NCBI GenBank assembly: GCA_900554325.1 | Contig: USHA01000027.1 | Coordinates: forward strand, 1-23,213 | Reading direction: 5' to 3' | Source: an uncultured Collinsella sp. | GTDB taxonomy: Bacteria; Actinomycetota; Coriobacteriia; Coriobacteriales; Coriobacteriaceae | Length of the DNA stretch: 23,213 bases | In this document: positions 22,244 to 23,213 of the stretch, piece after piece | Layout of the letters: each line of letters begins with the position of its first letter | How positions within the stretch are numbered: the stretch's first letter is position 1 | The notes under the pieces: generated by a model | Databases searched by the model: none | What the model was told of the DNA's origin: nothing | The model's input: only the letters and a program-made list of their open reading frames with translations | Made by a program: the position numbers and the translations under genes

Positions 22244-23213
22244 CTAGCTGCGTTTTCGGATCAGGGCAATGTAGAAGCCCTCAAAGTCGCGGCTAGGCGG
22301 AATGGTGAGCGTGCCGGGCAGGCCGTTGACGATGGCCGATACCTGACCCGCGGCAATGGCTTCGGTCAGAGCGTTGGACTCGATGCGCGGCTCCTCACCA
22401 GCTTCCTGGGTGCGTCGTGCTTCACTTTCGCTTGGCGTGCCGTCGAGGGGGATGAGCTCGCAGTCCATATGCTTGTCGAGGGCCTCTTGCAGGGCGTCCT
22501 CGTTTTCCTGCGGCAAGATCGAACAAGTCGAATAGACGAGCGTGCCGCCCGGTTTGAGGGCCCCCATGGCGCGGTCCAGAAGTGCTCGCTGCGAGCGGGC
22601 GCACTTGCTCAGCAACTGCTCGGTGAGGCCGCGCAGGCTTTTCTCGTTGCCACTGATGACGGTGCCCGTGCCGGTGCAGGGAGCGTCGAGCAGGATGCGG
22701 TCAAAGCGGAAGAACTCGTCGAGCTCGCGTGCGTCGATGCGCATGACGGGCACGTTTTTGGCACCCTGGCGATGGAGGTTCGACTCGAGCTTTTCGGCGC
22801 GGGGAATGCTCATCTCACAGGCGGTGAGGTGTGCCTGGCCCTGGGTGAGGGCGGCGATCTGCGTCGTCTTGCCGCCAGGGGCTGCGCACATGTCCAGGAT
22901 GTCCTCGCCTGCCTGGGCGCCCAGGACCAACGGCGGCATCATGGACGACAGGCTCTGCAGATAGATCTTGCCGTCGCGGTAGATGTCGAGATCCCACAGA
23001 TCGGAAACCTGGGCCTCGGGCAGGATAAAGGCGTCCGGGTACCAGGCGACGGGGTTGTGGGCGATGCCAGCGGCATCGAGCGCCGCAGCGATGTCCTCGG
23101 CGGTTGCCTTGAGCGTGTTGGCGCGCAGTGTGACCGGGCGTGTGACCGCGGCGCCGAAGCCCTCGATCATGAGCTCGGCATCGGCGGGCGCATAGGCGCC
23201 GGCGACCGTGTCG
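22244..23213 (-). CDS. RsmB/NOP-family RNA m5C methyltransferase (5' end beyond window)
   Basis: The frame stays open through the right edge, so the start is missing; 323 codons are visible. It transfers methyl from SAM to a cytosine C5 of RNA, probably 16S rRNA, in the cytosol. The SAM site is seen as DILDMCAAPGGKTTQIA, followed by CEMSIPRAEKLESNLHRQG (motif II region), DARELD, motif IV DAPCTGTGT with the PC cysteine and motif VI YSTCSILPQENE with the TC nucleophile; both catalytic cysteines are present. The visible part starts within the N-terminal substrate domain (RPVTLRANTLKATAEDIAAAL, cited as 20 or fewer per run elsewhere). An internal ATG at 23170 is not a good start since homology-like sequence continues upstream. 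RsmB and RsmF cannot be told apart from this part. Confidence 0.9.
   Translation of the reverse strand, partial: DTVAGAYAPADAELMIEGFGAAVTRPVTLRANTLKATAEDIAAALDAAGIAHNPVAWYPDAFILPEAQVSDLWDLDIYRDGKIYLQSLSSMMPPLVLGAQAGEDILDMCAAPGGKTTQIAALTQGQAHLTACEMSIPRAEKLESNLHRQGAKNVPVMRIDARELDEFFRFDRILLDAPCTGTGTVISGNEKSLRGLTEQLLSKCARSQRALLDRAMGALKPGGTLVYSTCSILPQENEDALQEALDKHMDCELIPLDGTPSESEARRTQEAGEEPRIESNALTEAIAAGQVSAIVNGLPGTLTIPPSRDFEGFYIALIRKRS

Overview
The window reads as a chromosomal segment of a high-GC, gut-type actinobacterium, most likely Collinsella or a close Coriobacteriia relative. This is inferred from codon bias, gene content and a class III fructose-bisphosphatase next to actinobacterial-style genes; no rRNA or marker tree is available here. 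The first ~3.6 kb is different: lower GC, Clostridia-like codon use, and genes typical of Tn1549/CTn5-like integrative conjugative elements.

Layout. 1-3600: right-hand end of an integrated element, with two terminators, a sigma-70-region-4-like regulator, a ~480-nt structured non-coding stretch ending in a terminator-like hairpin, two small ORFs and a TnpX/TndX-type large serine recombinase. The element abuts, and probably truncates, a Tat-exported beta-trefoil-like protein gene (3577-4167, minus). 4375-5526: a lipoprotein gene and a gene-poor stretch with a minus-strand terminator and a duplicated 19-bp motif. 5527-7016: a folate C1 operon, a cyclodeaminase/cyclohydrolase-family protein followed by a FolD that appears to have lost its cyclohydrolase residues. 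7050-7288: an AT-rich palindromic element with ~36-bp terminal inverted repeats (MITE-like). 7371-11182: a C69 dipeptidase, a small helical protein and an AarF/UbiB kinase-like membrane protein.

11234-16356 is the most interesting block: terminator, promoter, a cobalamin riboswitch whose P1 arms can be paired, then two surface proteins. The first carries four tandem DUF4430 (transcobalamin/intrinsic-factor C-terminal-like) domains, a PQQ-type beta-propeller, an InlB-type repeat and a C-terminal membrane anchor. The second is an N-terminally anchored protein with one DUF4430 domain. A strong terminator closes the unit. I infer a vitamin-B12-repressed corrinoid-capture system on a Gram-positive-type surface.

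16393-19530 (minus): two GtrA-family membrane proteins and class III fructose-1,6-bisphosphatase, with a perfect 10-bp inverted repeat in the fbp leader. 19794-20684: a DegV/FakB-like gene broken by an in-frame TAG. 20766-21857 (minus): a TIM-barrel protein of unknown function. 22049-22219: a 56-residue single-pass membrane protein. 22244-end (minus): a 5'-truncated RsmB/NOP-type RNA m5C methyltransferase.
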